From Azospirillum sp. 47_25 (GTDB lineage Bacteria > Pseudomonadota > Alphaproteobacteria > RF32 > CAG-239), in the NCBI GenBank assembly GCA_001917125.1, contig MNTU01000048.1, forward strand, positions 1-43,770: a DNA stretch of 43,770 nucleotides. The letters are read 5' to 3'. Positions within the stretch are counted from its first letter, which is position 1, and each line of letters starts with the position of its first letter. Shown one piece after another: positions 7,361 through 15,729 of this stretch. The notes under the pieces are model-generated. The model saw nothing but the letters and a program-made list of their open reading frames with translations. It searched no databases and had not been told where the DNA came from. The position numbers were made by a program, and so were the translations under genes.

Positions 7361-8578
7361 ATGGCTTTAAGCAGTTTTACTCCCTCGGTTACCGGTATGT
7401 CGGCACAGGCACATGCGCTGGAGACGGTGAGCACGAACTTTGCCAATATGCGGACAGTCGGTTATAAGCCGAATGAAACCATGTTTAACACTTTGCTGGG
7501 CAGCACGCCGAACTTTAACAACACGGTGGATGAGCTCAGCTCCAGCCGGGTGAATATCAACGGTGTCAGCTATTATGACCGGACGCTGGTCAACAAACAG
7601 GGAACGATTACCGCCACCGGCAACAGCTATGACGTGGCGATTAACGGTGAAAACGCATTTTTTGAGGTTAAGGATTCCGGCGGCAATATTTATTATACCC
7701 GGGCCGGCGATTTTACGACTCTGACCCAGAACGGCCGGACTTATCTGGTGACTGGAAACGGTTATAAGGTTCAGGGCTTTCCGGCCTCCGGCAACGGATT
7801 TGGTTCGACGCCGACGGATATCGAAATCGTTTATCAGGAAAAAATTCCTTCGGTGCCGACAACCAAAGCCGAAGTGGTGGCCAATGTTCCCGCCGACGGG
7901 GTTGACAGCAGCGCATACAGCATTACCGTTTACGGGCCGAATAATGACGGCCGGACGATGAATATGGTCTTTTCTAAAGTTGAGGGAAAGGTCAATACCT
8001 GGGAAATAAACTTTAATATTGAAGACGGTACGGTGACGGGCGGTCCGGTTGAGGCTGTCTTTAATGCCGACGGCACATTGCTGAGCCCAAAAAACATTGA
8101 CGTTTCGGTCGCTTGGGATGATGGCAGCAGCAACAATGTTAATATTGACATTGCAAATATGACGCAGTATGCGGGCGGAACCGGAATTACCAAAGTTGAT
8201 CAGGACGGTGCGCCGAGCGGAAATTTTGTTAAAAGTTATATTGACGAAAACGGCGTGGTTAAGGCCTCGTACAGCAACGGAAACGAACTGGTTTACGGCA
8301 AGCTGGCGCTGGTCGGTTTTGAATCGGCGGATAATCTGATTCCGGTAAACAATACGTTGTTTGAGGCCAGCAATGATACCGGTGCCAGCCATTATGTCAA
8401 CGGGCCGGACAAAAATATCGCTAACCTGCTGCAGCCGCAGGCGGTTGAATCTTCTGCGGTTAACGTAGAGAGCGAGTTTGCCAAGATGATTGTCGTGCAG
8501 CGGGCCTATTCGCTGAATACGCAGTCGTTTACCGCTAATAACGAGATGTTGCAGACGATTGTCAATCTGAAAACATAG
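7361..8578 (+). CDS. flgE: Flagellar hook protein FlgE
   Basis: The 405-residue protein has the axial-protein plan: an N-terminal rod domain including ETVSTNFANMRTVGYK (a variant of the family ANxNTxGYK motif), the hook D1 region (FFEVKDSGG, YYTRAGDF), a middle domain around 160-330, and the C-terminal domain with SSAVNVESEFAKMIVVQRAY and NNEMLQTIVNLK. Its length suits the hook protein rather than the shorter rod proteins FlgF and FlgG. It polymerises into the flexible hook joining rod and filament. AAAGGAA precedes the ATG. No other flagellar gene is in the window, so flagellar genes seem dispersed here. Confidence 0.87.
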   Translation: MALSSFTPSVTGMSAQAHALETVSTNFANMRTVGYKPNETMFNTLLGSTPNFNNTVDELSSSRVNINGVSYYDRTLVNKQGTITATGNSYDVAINGENAFFEVKDSGGNIYYTRAGDFTTLTQNGRTYLVTGNGYKVQGFPASGNGFGSTPTDIEIVYQEKIPSVPTTKAEVVANVPADGVDSSAYSITVYGPNNDGRTMNMVFSKVEGKVNTWEINFNIEDGTVTGGPVEAVFNADGTLLSPKNIDVSVAWDDGSSNNVNIDIANMTQYAGGTGITKVDQDGAPSGNFVKSYIDENGVVKASYSNGNELVYGKLALVGFESADNLIPVNNTLFEASNDTGASHYVNGPDKNIANLLQPQAVESSAVNVESEFAKMIVVQRAYSLNTQSFTANNEMLQTIVNLKT

Positions 8579-8601
8579 TCGGTTTCTGCAGGAAATCTGA
8601 G

Positions 8602-8644
8602 AAAGCAGCCGTTATTTATGTTGACAAAAACGGCTGCTTTTTTG
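8602..8644 (+). terminator. Rho-independent terminator of flgE
   Basis: The 12-base-pair stem AAAGCAGCCGTT / AACGGCTGCTTT has a 15-base loop and runs into six T residues. The loop and right arm overlap the promoter proposed for the next gene. Confidence 0.8.
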
Positions 8645-8652
8645 TATATAAT
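8621..8652 (+). promoter_or_regulatory. Promoter of the 717-residue protein gene, overlapping the flgE terminator
   Basis: A perfect TTGACA (8621-8626) lies in the terminator loop. TATATAAT (8645-8652) follows, giving an 18-base spacer if the -10 is TATATA or 20 if it is TATAAT. The start codon is about 35 bases downstream. Confidence 0.5.
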
Positions 8653-8685
8653 AGGTATCTTTTATTCATTGGACAGGCAGAATTG

Positions 8686-10839
8686 ATGAAAAATTTTCGG
8701 AAAAATCCGGCGTCTTTGCGTTTTATGAAGACGTTTTTGACTGCGGCGGAACGGTTGGCGGCCGCAGTTCACCGTGACGAATCGGATAAATCGCCGTTTT
8801 TTGTTTACAGCAAGGAGATGTCTGCGGTTTATCCCGCATTGGAAAATCTGGCTTGGGAGCTTAAGGTTCATCACGGGGCGGGTATTGATATTCCGGCGGC
8901 AGAAGGGGCGGAGCCTTTTGAATTGAGTGCCGCTTTTCCGGTTCTGCTGGAAAAAACGTCTTCTGAGATGAAACGGATTTATCCGCAGGTATGTCCCTGG
9001 TATGACAGTGCGCGGCCGTCCGTGCCGCAGCAGTTGGAAACCGTGTGGAATCATTTGCAGGAAGAGCCGGTGTCGGCATTGGACAAATACTGGCTGCAGA
9101 ACAGTTTGCGTTTGTCGCTGGAAGAAATCAGAACCAAACAGGAAGTTTTAAAACAGCAGATGTATGACGCGATAGAAAATCGTTCACTGCCGCAGCAGGT
9201 GGCCGGTGTTATGGAAAGTGTCGGTTATGTGGTGGATGAGGATCAGGACGATGAGATTGCCGATATTCTGTATGACGTGGGCGATACTTTTCTGAACGGC
9301 AACCGCCATGTTGACAGTTCGCAAGTAACGATGAGCGTTTGGGACAAACTGCAGAAAAGCTGGGCAATCAGTGATGTCGAACAGCGGCTGTTATGGCCGT
9401 TGGCACGGCCGATGGCCGAATTGGGCAAAGTTATCAGGGCAACGCAAAAGAAAATGGCTGTTCTTAATTATCCGGCGCGTTATTTGTCCGAGCAATTGCG
9501 AAATCTGGGAGAAATTCCGTCGCATGAGGTTGCCAATAATATGATTTATCCGTCGGTGTCTTCGGAAGAAAATTCCGGACTTTTTTGGGCGGACGGGGAA
9601 GCTCTGCCCGGTTATTTGAGCCCTTATCTTGACGATGCCTCCTTTCAGAAAGTCAATGCCGAAGGCGTTCGCTGGAAGCAGTATGAAAAGCAGGGCGATG
9701 TTCTTCAGCTGCCGGAATGGCGTGAGAATTTTAAGGCGGTTCTCGGAGACTGGTGCCAGATGCTGTCAGAAGATGTCGAACAGTTTCAAGGGCAAATCAG
9801 ACATTATTTTGAGGGGGAACAAAGGCGCAGGGAAGCCGTTGAAGATGGTGACGTTGTTTCGGGCAGAAATGCGGAAGACGAAAAACGCTTTAAAGAGGAA
9901 AGCCTGAGTTTTGCCGGAAAGTTGGCGGCCGCTTCGGCGGCGGCGGAAAAATATGCCGGCGTTATTCTTAATGATTCCGGCATCGGTCAAAAGACGCTGG
10001 CAAAAATTTCCGCCGACAAAGACTGGAGTGAAGACGACTACCGGCTTTTGTTTCATCTGGCGGAAAATTTTGAAAATAACTATCATGAGCATGAAGGGCA
10101 GCTGCCGGTCAGCGCAGAGGAAGGAAACGAGCGGTTTTTTGAGGCTTTTGCAATGCTGCCGCCCAGTCCGGAGAAACATGAGATGATGAAGTTAATGCTG
10201 TCAAATTTTGCCGACCGGCAGTTAAGCATTGACGGCGAAATTGAAATGCTGAGCGAGGATTTTATTTCTTTGGCAGAAGAAATGCAGACGGAAAAATATG
10301 ATTTGCTGGAAGATTTTGTCGGGAGCGGAATGGAACTGTATCCCGAACTGCGCCGGCTGGGACAGGAAAAGCTGGCCGGGGATATCAGCTATTGGGTCAG
10401 CGGCAATTATGTTATTCCGTTTTATATGGAGTTGATGTCGGCTCCCGGTTCCTGTGACGAAATGCTGTGTGAAATTGACGGTTATGAATCGTTTTCGCCG
10501 GAAGCGCAGGGATTTCTGCGTTCCTTAATCGGGGCGTATAAAGATATGGTGCTGCCGCTTCATCAGGAAAGCAAGCAAAATCTCGGCCAGGTATGGGCAT
10601 TGAATGCGGGAGCGATAAATGATGATAATCCGCTGGCGGGAATTGTACGCGATTATAAGGAAGTGCTGCTGCGGGAGATGGACTTGGGCGAGAATCGCCG
10701 ACTGTTGGAAAATACTTATGAGAGCGAAGATAAAATTTATCGCGATTATCGGCATTACCGGCAGGAGCGTGAAAAATTCACGGTTTCCGATAAAGTTTTG
10801 AAACAGGCTTTAATGCAGCTGTTGTCGGCTCACCGCTAG
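8686..10839 (+). CDS. Large acidic protein of unknown function
   Basis: I do not recognise this 717-residue protein. It lacks a signal peptide and membrane helices and is rich in glutamate, aspartate and leucine with many predicted helices. Residues around 380-440 are strongly charged and alternate E/R/K (for example EGEQRRREAVEDGD), suggesting a coiled coil. No nucleotide-binding or protease motif is visible. The ATG at 8686 is preceded by a weak CAGGCAG; an in-frame TTG one codon earlier is an alternative. It has its own promoter overlapping the flgE terminator and is followed by tRNA-Phe. A link to motility rests only on position. Confidence 0.75.
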   Translation: MKNFRKNPASLRFMKTFLTAAERLAAAVHRDESDKSPFFVYSKEMSAVYPALENLAWELKVHHGAGIDIPAAEGAEPFELSAAFPVLLEKTSSEMKRIYPQVCPWYDSARPSVPQQLETVWNHLQEEPVSALDKYWLQNSLRLSLEEIRTKQEVLKQQMYDAIENRSLPQQVAGVMESVGYVVDEDQDDEIADILYDVGDTFLNGNRHVDSSQVTMSVWDKLQKSWAISDVEQRLLWPLARPMAELGKVIRATQKKMAVLNYPARYLSEQLRNLGEIPSHEVANNMIYPSVSSEENSGLFWADGEALPGYLSPYLDDASFQKVNAEGVRWKQYEKQGDVLQLPEWRENFKAVLGDWCQMLSEDVEQFQGQIRHYFEGEQRRREAVEDGDVVSGRNAEDEKRFKEESLSFAGKLAAASAAAEKYAGVILNDSGIGQKTLAKISADKDWSEDDYRLLFHLAENFENNYHEHEGQLPVSAEEGNERFFEAFAMLPPSPEKHEMMKLMLSNFADRQLSIDGEIEMLSEDFISLAEEMQTEKYDLLEDFVGSGMELYPELRRLGQEKLAGDISYWVSGNYVIPFYMELMSAPGSCDEMLCEIDGYESFSPEAQGFLRSLIGAYKDMVLPLHQESKQNLGQVWALNAGAINDDNPLAGIVRDYKEVLLREMDLGENRRLLENTYESEDKIYRDYRHYRQEREKFTVSDKVLKQALMQLLSAHR

Positions 10840-10876
10840 GTTTTGATAATTTTTTTTGAATAATGTCATTTTTAGC

Positions 10877-10905
10877 TAGACAAGCCGAAAAATATGTTTT
10901 ATAAA
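10877..10905 (+). promoter_or_regulatory. Promoter of tRNA-Phe
   Basis: TAGACA (10877-10882) is followed after 17 bases by TATAAA (10900-10905); each box matches consensus at five of six positions. Transcription would start about ten bases before the tRNA. Confidence 0.6.
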
Positions 10906-10922
10906 CTCTCTCGTTGACCGAT

Positions 10923-10998
<76 letters not shown>

Positions 10999-11001
10999 TT
11001 C

Positions 11002-11029
11002 AAAAAACCTCCCTTGCGGAGGTTTTTTT
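11002..11029 (+). terminator. Rho-independent terminator of tRNA-Phe
   Basis: AAAACCTCC / GGAGGTTTT around a CTTGC loop runs into seven T, four bases after the CCA end. Confidence 0.88.
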
Positions 11030-11280
11030 GTATCCGGCATTATTGCGGCGTCATTTCTGAGATGTTGCCGTTTTGATTTATCCATATCGTTTTTGTGCGG
11101 AACCCGACGGGGAAAAGCGCTTTTACCGATGTCAATGCTTTGGTTTTTCTGTGTTTGCCGGAAATGGGAAATGTTTAAAAATTTTTTTTCGGAAAGGCGG
11201 CGTATTCCTTCAAATATAAATATTTTTTTAACTTATTGATTATATACAGAAAATAATAATTTAACTTGAAAGGAACGACT

Positions 11281-11562
11281 ATGAAAAATTCAAACATCAC
11301 GTTAAACGAAAATGCAATTCGCGAAGCTGCTTATTTCATTTGGAAGAACAACGGCTGCCCGGCCAACACCAGCCTGCAGGACTGGAATGCCGCAATTAAT
11401 CAGCTGACTTCTCTGGCAACTTTGAACAGCGCCGCCAAAAGCATTTCTTCCAGCAGCAAGACTTCTTCCAGCAAAACACTGGCCAGCAAAGCTTCTGCTT
11501 TGGTTAAGAAGACCTTGGTCAAGACTGCTTCCAAAACAACCAAGAAAAAATCTTCCAAATAA
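11281..11562 (+). CDS. Small DUF2934-like protein with a lysine/serine-rich tail
   Basis: The 93-residue protein has a short N-terminal domain (about 12-45) with IREAAYFIWKNNGCPAN and DWNAA, resembling the DUF2934 family pattern of an aromatic helix plus a conserved W. Residues 50-93 are almost only S, K, T and A, resembling histone H1-like tails that bind nucleic acid. The function of DUF2934 is not known to me. The ATG at 11281 follows GAAAGGAACG; an in-frame start five codons earlier lacks a ribosome site. A paralogue lies about 110 bases downstream behind its own ribosome site, with a terminator between the two genes. Confidence 0.8.
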   Translation: MKNSNITLNENAIREAAYFIWKNNGCPANTSLQDWNAAINQLTSLATLNSAAKSISSSSKTSSSKTLASKASALVKKTLVKTASKTTKKKSSK

Positions 11563-11580
11563 TTTTTCTTTTGGTAAACG

Positions 11581-11607
11581 AAAGGCTCCGTATGCGGAGC
11601 CTTTTTT
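11581..11607 (+). terminator. Rho-independent terminator after the first DUF2934-like gene
   Basis: A ten-base-pair stem AAAGGCTCCG / CGGAGCCTTT with loop TATG and six T residues lies 18 bases after the stop codon. Confidence 0.9.
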
Positions 11608-11668
11608 CATAGAAAATTAAATATTTAGTTGTATGTTGGTTTCATTATGAAAACAGAAGGAAACGACC

Positions 11669-11917
11669 ATGACACAATTTGATGAAAAAACTATTCGCGA
11701 AACGGCTTATTATATTTGGAAGAACAACGGCTGTCCGGCTAACAGCAGCGCTCATGACTGGAATGCGGCGATTGAACAGCTGGAACAGAGAGATGCTTTG
11801 AGTACGGCCAAGCAGATTTCGTCGGTTTACAAAGCGGCTTATCTGGCTTCCCGGATTAAGGCAGATGCGAAGAAAAAAGACAGTTTGCAACTGATGCGTA
11901 AAATTATTTTGAAATAG
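11669..11917 (+). CDS. Second DUF2934-like small protein, paralogue of the upstream gene
   Basis: The 82-residue protein shares the core with its neighbour: IRETAYYIWKNNGCPAN and HDWNAAIEQL. In that part the two genes are also nearly identical at the DNA level, pointing to a local duplication. Its C-terminal half differs: it keeps several lysines (RIKADAKKKD) but lacks the serine-rich tail. GAAGGAAACG precedes the ATG. It is bounded by terminators on both sides, so it appears to be an independent unit. Function unknown. Confidence 0.8.
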   Translation: MTQFDEKTIRETAYYIWKNNGCPANSSAHDWNAAIEQLEQRDALSTAKQISSVYKAAYLASRIKADAKKKDSLQLMRKIILK

Positions 11918-11936
11918 TTTTGGCAGACGCAGTATT

Positions 11937-11961
11937 AAACCCGGCATTGTCCGGGTTTTTT
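11937..11961 (+). terminator. Rho-independent terminator after the second DUF2934-like gene
   Basis: AAACCCGG / CCGGGTTT with a six-base loop runs into a T tract. Because it lies at the front of the longer frame that opens at 11920, the next gene must begin downstream of it. Confidence 0.8.
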
Positions 11962-12034
11962 ATGGAAAAAGTTCAATTGTTGTTTGCAACTTGCCGCAGC
12001 TCGGTTATGTTGGCTTATCTTGAAGGAGGTTGTT

Positions 12035-12669
12035 ATGGATATTTTGCTGAACGGAATTTTGTGGGCATTTTTTCGCCGCTGGTATGGCGGCTGGAATTTA
12101 AGATACAATTGCTGAACAAGCGTTTTGTGAAAACGATTGTCATGGTGACGGCAATGACTGCGGTTTTGGTTTATGACTGGTCATCGCCTAAGTTAATAGC
12201 GATATCTCTGCTTTATGCTTTATGGATTCAATTTCAGTTTTGGAGCCGCGCGGTGGGAGCTATTTTGGACTGCGGCCGCAATCATACGCAGACGAAAAGA
12301 AATTATAACCGCTGGTATGTTCGGCTGCTGAACTGGTTTTATCGGGCAGAGCGCAAAGACAAACGCTATAAGAAGAGTTATGATTTTTGGTTTTCGGAGA
12401 TGCGTTACGGTTTCCCGATGATTGCGGTGTGGGGTGTGAATGCTTTATTGATCCGTTTCGGCATTATGCCGGAAGAACCGAGCTATGCCGGGCTGATTGT
12501 TATCGGTTTGCTGTCCGGTCCGGTTTATTTCGGCAGTTATAAGCTGTTTGATCATCATAATGAAATGTATTGTCTGCCGGCATGGATCGGTCAGTCAAAA
12601 AATTTGTCGGAGATTGTTTTCGGCTTTATTTTCGGTGCCGGTTTGTGGTTGACCGTTTACGGCTGGTAA
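12035..12669 (+). pseudogene. Membrane protein gene split by a -1 frameshift
   Basis: The best start here is the ATG at 12035, five bases after a perfect AAGGAGG. That frame reads MDILLNGILWAFFRRWYGGW and then stops at 12113-12115. The -1 frame is open from there to 12669 and continues the theme (EFKIQLLNKRFV, then several hydrophobic segments). Restoring one G in TGGAATTT at 12092-12099 joins the frames into about 211 residues with roughly four membrane helices. The intact downstream frame has no ribosome site of its own after the preceding terminator. The gene is therefore recently broken, translated by programmed slippage, or carries a one-base assembly error. I do not recognise the family. 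Confidence 0.6.
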
Positions 12670-12691
12670 ATCTGACTTAAGCTGATCAGGC

Positions 12692-12714
12692 CCCGGTTTT
12701 CCGGGACTTTTTTT
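12692..12714 (+). terminator. Rho-independent terminator after the frameshifted gene
   Basis: CCCGG-TTTT-CCGGG followed closely by a seven-T tract lies about 20 bases past the stop codon. The stem is only five base pairs. Confidence 0.65.
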
Positions 12715-12727
12715 GTCTAAAATTTAT

Positions 12728-12756
12728 TTGCTCCGGCTATGAAAGTATGATATAAT
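12728..12756 (+). promoter_or_regulatory. Promoter of the small membrane protein gene
   Basis: TTGCTC (12728-12733), a 17-base spacer and a perfect TATAAT (12751-12756). The expected leader of about 110 bases before the ATG at 12876 is long and AT-rich. Confidence 0.5.
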
Positions 12757-12875
12757 AAAATTACAGTTTATATTTTGTTGTTTTATTATGATGTTTAACC
12801 GACTGTTGCAAAACGGGGATTCATCATAAATTTTAACGTGAATTAAATTAATCGTAATCATAAAAATTTTATCGT

Positions 12876-13214
12876 ATGAAACTCCTTATTCTTTTTGTTT
12901 TGCTTATTGCCTTTTCGGTTCTTTGTTCAATGATTTTTACCAACCCCAACAAGCATTCCAAATGTTGTGAAGCTCCGGCAGATCAACCGATTATCGGAAT
13001 TTTCGGCGTTTGTTTGTATTTGCTGGGAATGGCAATTCTGGTGGCTGCTTTTAATTATGGAGCGTTTGTCGGCTGGACGGCCGTTATCGTGTGGTTCGGG
13101 GTTTATTTTTCCGTCTGGTATTATATTAAGCGGGAACAACGCGAATATAAACGCCGGTTGGAGCTTGAACGAAAAAGGCAGCAACGGGCAGAGCAAATTC
13201 GCCGCTGGTTGTAA
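12876..13214 (+). CDS. Small two-helix membrane protein of unknown function
   Basis: The 112-residue protein has an N-terminal hydrophobic segment (2-21), a short loop containing CCEAP, two further hydrophobic stretches (about 39-58 and 63-84) and a highly basic C-terminal helix (KREQREYKRRLELERKRQQ) that would lie in the cytoplasm. I recognise no family. The start lacks a Shine-Dalgarno sequence; instead TTTATC lies two bases before the ATG. A promoter with a perfect TATAAT is upstream. It converges on topA at a shared terminator. Confidence 0.7.
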   Translation: MKLLILFVLLIAFSVLCSMIFTNPNKHSKCCEAPADQPIIGIFGVCLYLLGMAILVAAFNYGAFVGWTAVIVWFGVYFSVWYYIKREQREYKRRLELERKRQQRAEQIRRWL

Positions 13215-13221
13215 AAGTAAG

Positions 13222-13255
13222 AAAAAAAGCTTTCGGATTTCCGAAAGCTTTTTTT
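13222..13255. terminator. Bidirectional terminator between a small membrane gene and topA
   Basis: A 15-base-pair palindromic stem, AAAAAAAGCTTTCGG and its complement, around ATTT has T runs on both strands and lies between two convergent genes. Confidence 0.92.
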
Positions 13256-13259
13256 ATGA

Positions 13260-15713
13260 CTATTTTTTGGCTGCGATAATTTTCAATGCGTCTTCCAAGG
13301 TGAGCTCCCTGTCTTTAAACTCACGGGGAATGGCGTAATTGTTTTTGCCGCATTTGATATAGGGGCCGTAACGTCCGCTTAAGACGGTGATGTCGGCTTT
13401 ATCTTTGGGATTTTGTCCCAGAATTTTTCCGGCCGGCCGCTCAGCCACGTTTTTCAAAATTTCTTCGGCGCGTTCCAGCGTTATGTTGAAAATGTTGTCA
13501 TTGCCGGTCAGCGATTTGGATTTGTTGCCTTGTTTCAGATATTGGCCGAATTTGCCGATATTGGCTTCAATGCCGTTGCCGAGCTGGCGGGGGAGGGAAG
13601 CCAGAATCAAAGCCTGTTCCGGGGTTACGTCTTCCGGTTTGAGATTGCGGGGCAGCGCAACGCGTTTGGGTTTTTCTGTGGTGGCGGTGGCATCTTCGCC
13701 GAGCTGAATGTAAAAACCGTAAGGCCCTTTCTTAAGGTAAACCTTTAAGCCGTTGAGTTCGCCCATTGTTTTGTCTTCCGGATTGGGAGCTTTCGGCGTG
13801 TCGCTGCTCATTTCTTCGGTGACGTCGGTCAGCGGTTTGGTATATTTGCACTCCGGATAATTGGAGCAGCCGAGGAAGGCGCCGAATTTGCCGAGTTTGA
13901 TGCTCAGACGTCCTTTGCCGCATTCCGGGCAGATTCTGGGGTCGGAACCGTCCTCGCGCGGAGGAAAGAGGTGATAAGACAAAACTTCGTCAATCTTTTC
14001 AATAACTTCGCTGATTTGCAGCGGCTGGACGGCGTCTATGTTTTTGATGAACTTGGTCCAGAAACCGCCGAGCAGTTTTTTCCATTCCATTTCGCCGTTA
14101 GAGATATCATCGAGATATTCTTCCAGCTGGGCGGTGAAGTCGTATTCAACATATTTTTTGAAGAAGTTTTCAAGAAAAACGGTAACGATGCGTCCGCGGT
14201 CTTCCGGAATGAAACGCAACTTTTCAACCCGTACATATTTACGGTCCTGCAAAACGGCGATAATCGAAGCATAGGTTGACGGACGGCCAATGCCGAGTTC
14301 TTCAAGTTTTTTGACCAGGCTGGCTTCGGTGAAACGCGGCGGCGGCGTGGTGAAATGCTGTTCGGGGCGGATTTCGCCCTTGGTGACGCTTTCGCCGGTT
14401 TCAACGTTCGGCAAAATGCGGTTTTCGTCATCTTCGTCGCTGTCGTCTTTGCTTTCGACATATAATTTAAGGAAACCGTCGAAGTTAATGACCTGTCCGT
14501 TGGCACGGAGAACAATTTTTCCGTCGGCTGAGGTGGCGTCAACGGTTACCTTGTCCATAATTGCCGGGTTCATCTGGCAGGCGACGGTGCGTTTCCAAAT
14601 CAGTTCATAGAGCTTGTGGGCGTCGGAATCCAGCTTGGTTTCCAGTTTTTTCGGCGTCTCGTCAACATGGGCGGGACGGATGGCCTCGTGCGCTTCCTGC
14701 GCGTTTTTGGATTTGGTTTTATATTCCTTGGCCGTTTTGGGCAGATAAGCTTCACCGAAATATTTCAAAATAGCGGCGCGGCAGGCTTCAATTGCTTCTT
14801 TAGAAAGGTTGACCGCGTCAGTACGCATATAGGTAATTAAGCCTTCTTCATAGAGCTTTTGGGCAATCTGCATGGTTTTCTTGGCGCTGAAACGCAGTTT
14901 GCGGGCCGCTTCCTGCTGCAGAGTGGAAGTGGTGAACGGCGGTGCAGGATATCGGTTGGTCTTTTTGCGTTCGACGTTGGAGACGGCAAAGTCCTGCGCT
15001 TCAATCTTTGCTTTGGCATCAAGGGCTTTGGCCTCTGTATTTAAGTCAAATTTTTCGAGTTTTTTGCCGTCAAGAGTAATCAGGCGGGTTTTTATCAAAG
15101 CCTGGGTTTTGGTGATTAAATCGGCATCGACGGTCCAATATTCTTCGGCCTTAAATTTCTCAATTTCGGTTTCGCGGTCGCAAATCAAGCGCAATGCGAC
15201 AGACTGAACGCGGCCGGCGGACTTGGAACCGGGAAGTTTGCGCCAGAGAACCGGCGACAGAGTAAATCCGACAAGGTAGTCCAAAGCGCGGCGGGCCATG
15301 TAGGCCGAAACCAGATTGTTGTCAATCTGCCGCGGATTTTTGATGGCTTCGGTGACGGCGGATTTGGTAATTTCATGAAAAACGACGCGCTCGATTTTTT
15401 TGTCTTTGATCTTTTTGCGGGCGGTTAGTTCCTCCAGAATGTGCCAGGCAATGGCTTCTCCTTCTCTATCCGGGTCGGAGGCGAGGACAATCGTGTCGGC
15501 ATCTTTAACCGCGGCGATAATATCGTTCAGGCGTTTTTTGCCGCCGGGGCTGAGTTCCCATGTCATGGCGAAGTCTTCGTCAGGATTGACCGAGCCGTCT
15601 TTGCTGGGCAAGTCGCGGATGTGGCCGAAGCTGGCAAGAACTTTGTAATCGCTGCCGAGGTATTTGTTAATGGTTTTGGCTTTGGCGGGTGATTCCACAA
15701 TAACTAATTTCAT
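13260..15713 (-). CDS. topA: DNA topoisomerase I
   Basis: This type IA topoisomerase relaxes negative supercoils by transient single-strand breakage. The 817-residue protein has a Toprim domain at the N-terminus (E7 in VIVESPAKAKTI; D80, D82 and E84 in SDPDREGEA), the catalytic Y295 in GLITYMRTD, and a C-terminal topoisomerase zinc finger starting CPECGKGRL with CSNYPECKY near 590-620. Further C-terminal repeats follow (GKFGQYLKQG, GRYGPYIKCG). It is the third gene in plsY-dprA-topA, 16 bases after dprA, an order common in alphaproteobacteria. Confidence 0.98.
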   Translation of the reverse strand: MKLVIVESPAKAKTINKYLGSDYKVLASFGHIRDLPSKDGSVNPDEDFAMTWELSPGGKKRLNDIIAAVKDADTIVLASDPDREGEAIAWHILEELTARKKIKDKKIERVVFHEITKSAVTEAIKNPRQIDNNLVSAYMARRALDYLVGFTLSPVLWRKLPGSKSAGRVQSVALRLICDRETEIEKFKAEEYWTVDADLITKTQALIKTRLITLDGKKLEKFDLNTEAKALDAKAKIEAQDFAVSNVERKKTNRYPAPPFTTSTLQQEAARKLRFSAKKTMQIAQKLYEEGLITYMRTDAVNLSKEAIEACRAAILKYFGEAYLPKTAKEYKTKSKNAQEAHEAIRPAHVDETPKKLETKLDSDAHKLYELIWKRTVACQMNPAIMDKVTVDATSADGKIVLRANGQVINFDGFLKLYVESKDDSDEDDENRILPNVETGESVTKGEIRPEQHFTTPPPRFTEASLVKKLEELGIGRPSTYASIIAVLQDRKYVRVEKLRFIPEDRGRIVTVFLENFFKKYVEYDFTAQLEEYLDDISNGEMEWKKLLGGFWTKFIKNIDAVQPLQISEVIEKIDEVLSYHLFPPREDGSDPRICPECGKGRLSIKLGKFGAFLGCSNYPECKYTKPLTDVTEEMSSDTPKAPNPEDKTMGELNGLKVYLKKGPYGFYIQLGEDATATTEKPKRVALPRNLKPEDVTPEQALILASLPRQLGNGIEANIGKFGQYLKQGNKSKSLTGNDNIFNITLERAEEILKNVAERPAGKILGQNPKDKADITVLSGRYGPYIKCGKNNYAIPREFKDRELTLEDALKIIAAKK

Positions 15714-15729
15714 AACCTTACTTCCATCT

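Noticed and set aside
7367..8392. A 341-codon minus-strand frame opposite flgE
   Set aside because: It lies antisense to a clear hook gene, with no ribosome site and a composition typical of a shadow frame.
11129..11239. A 36-codon frame upstream of the first DUF2934-like gene
   Set aside because: It has no ribosome site or promoter and ends in an AT-rich stretch; chance is likely.
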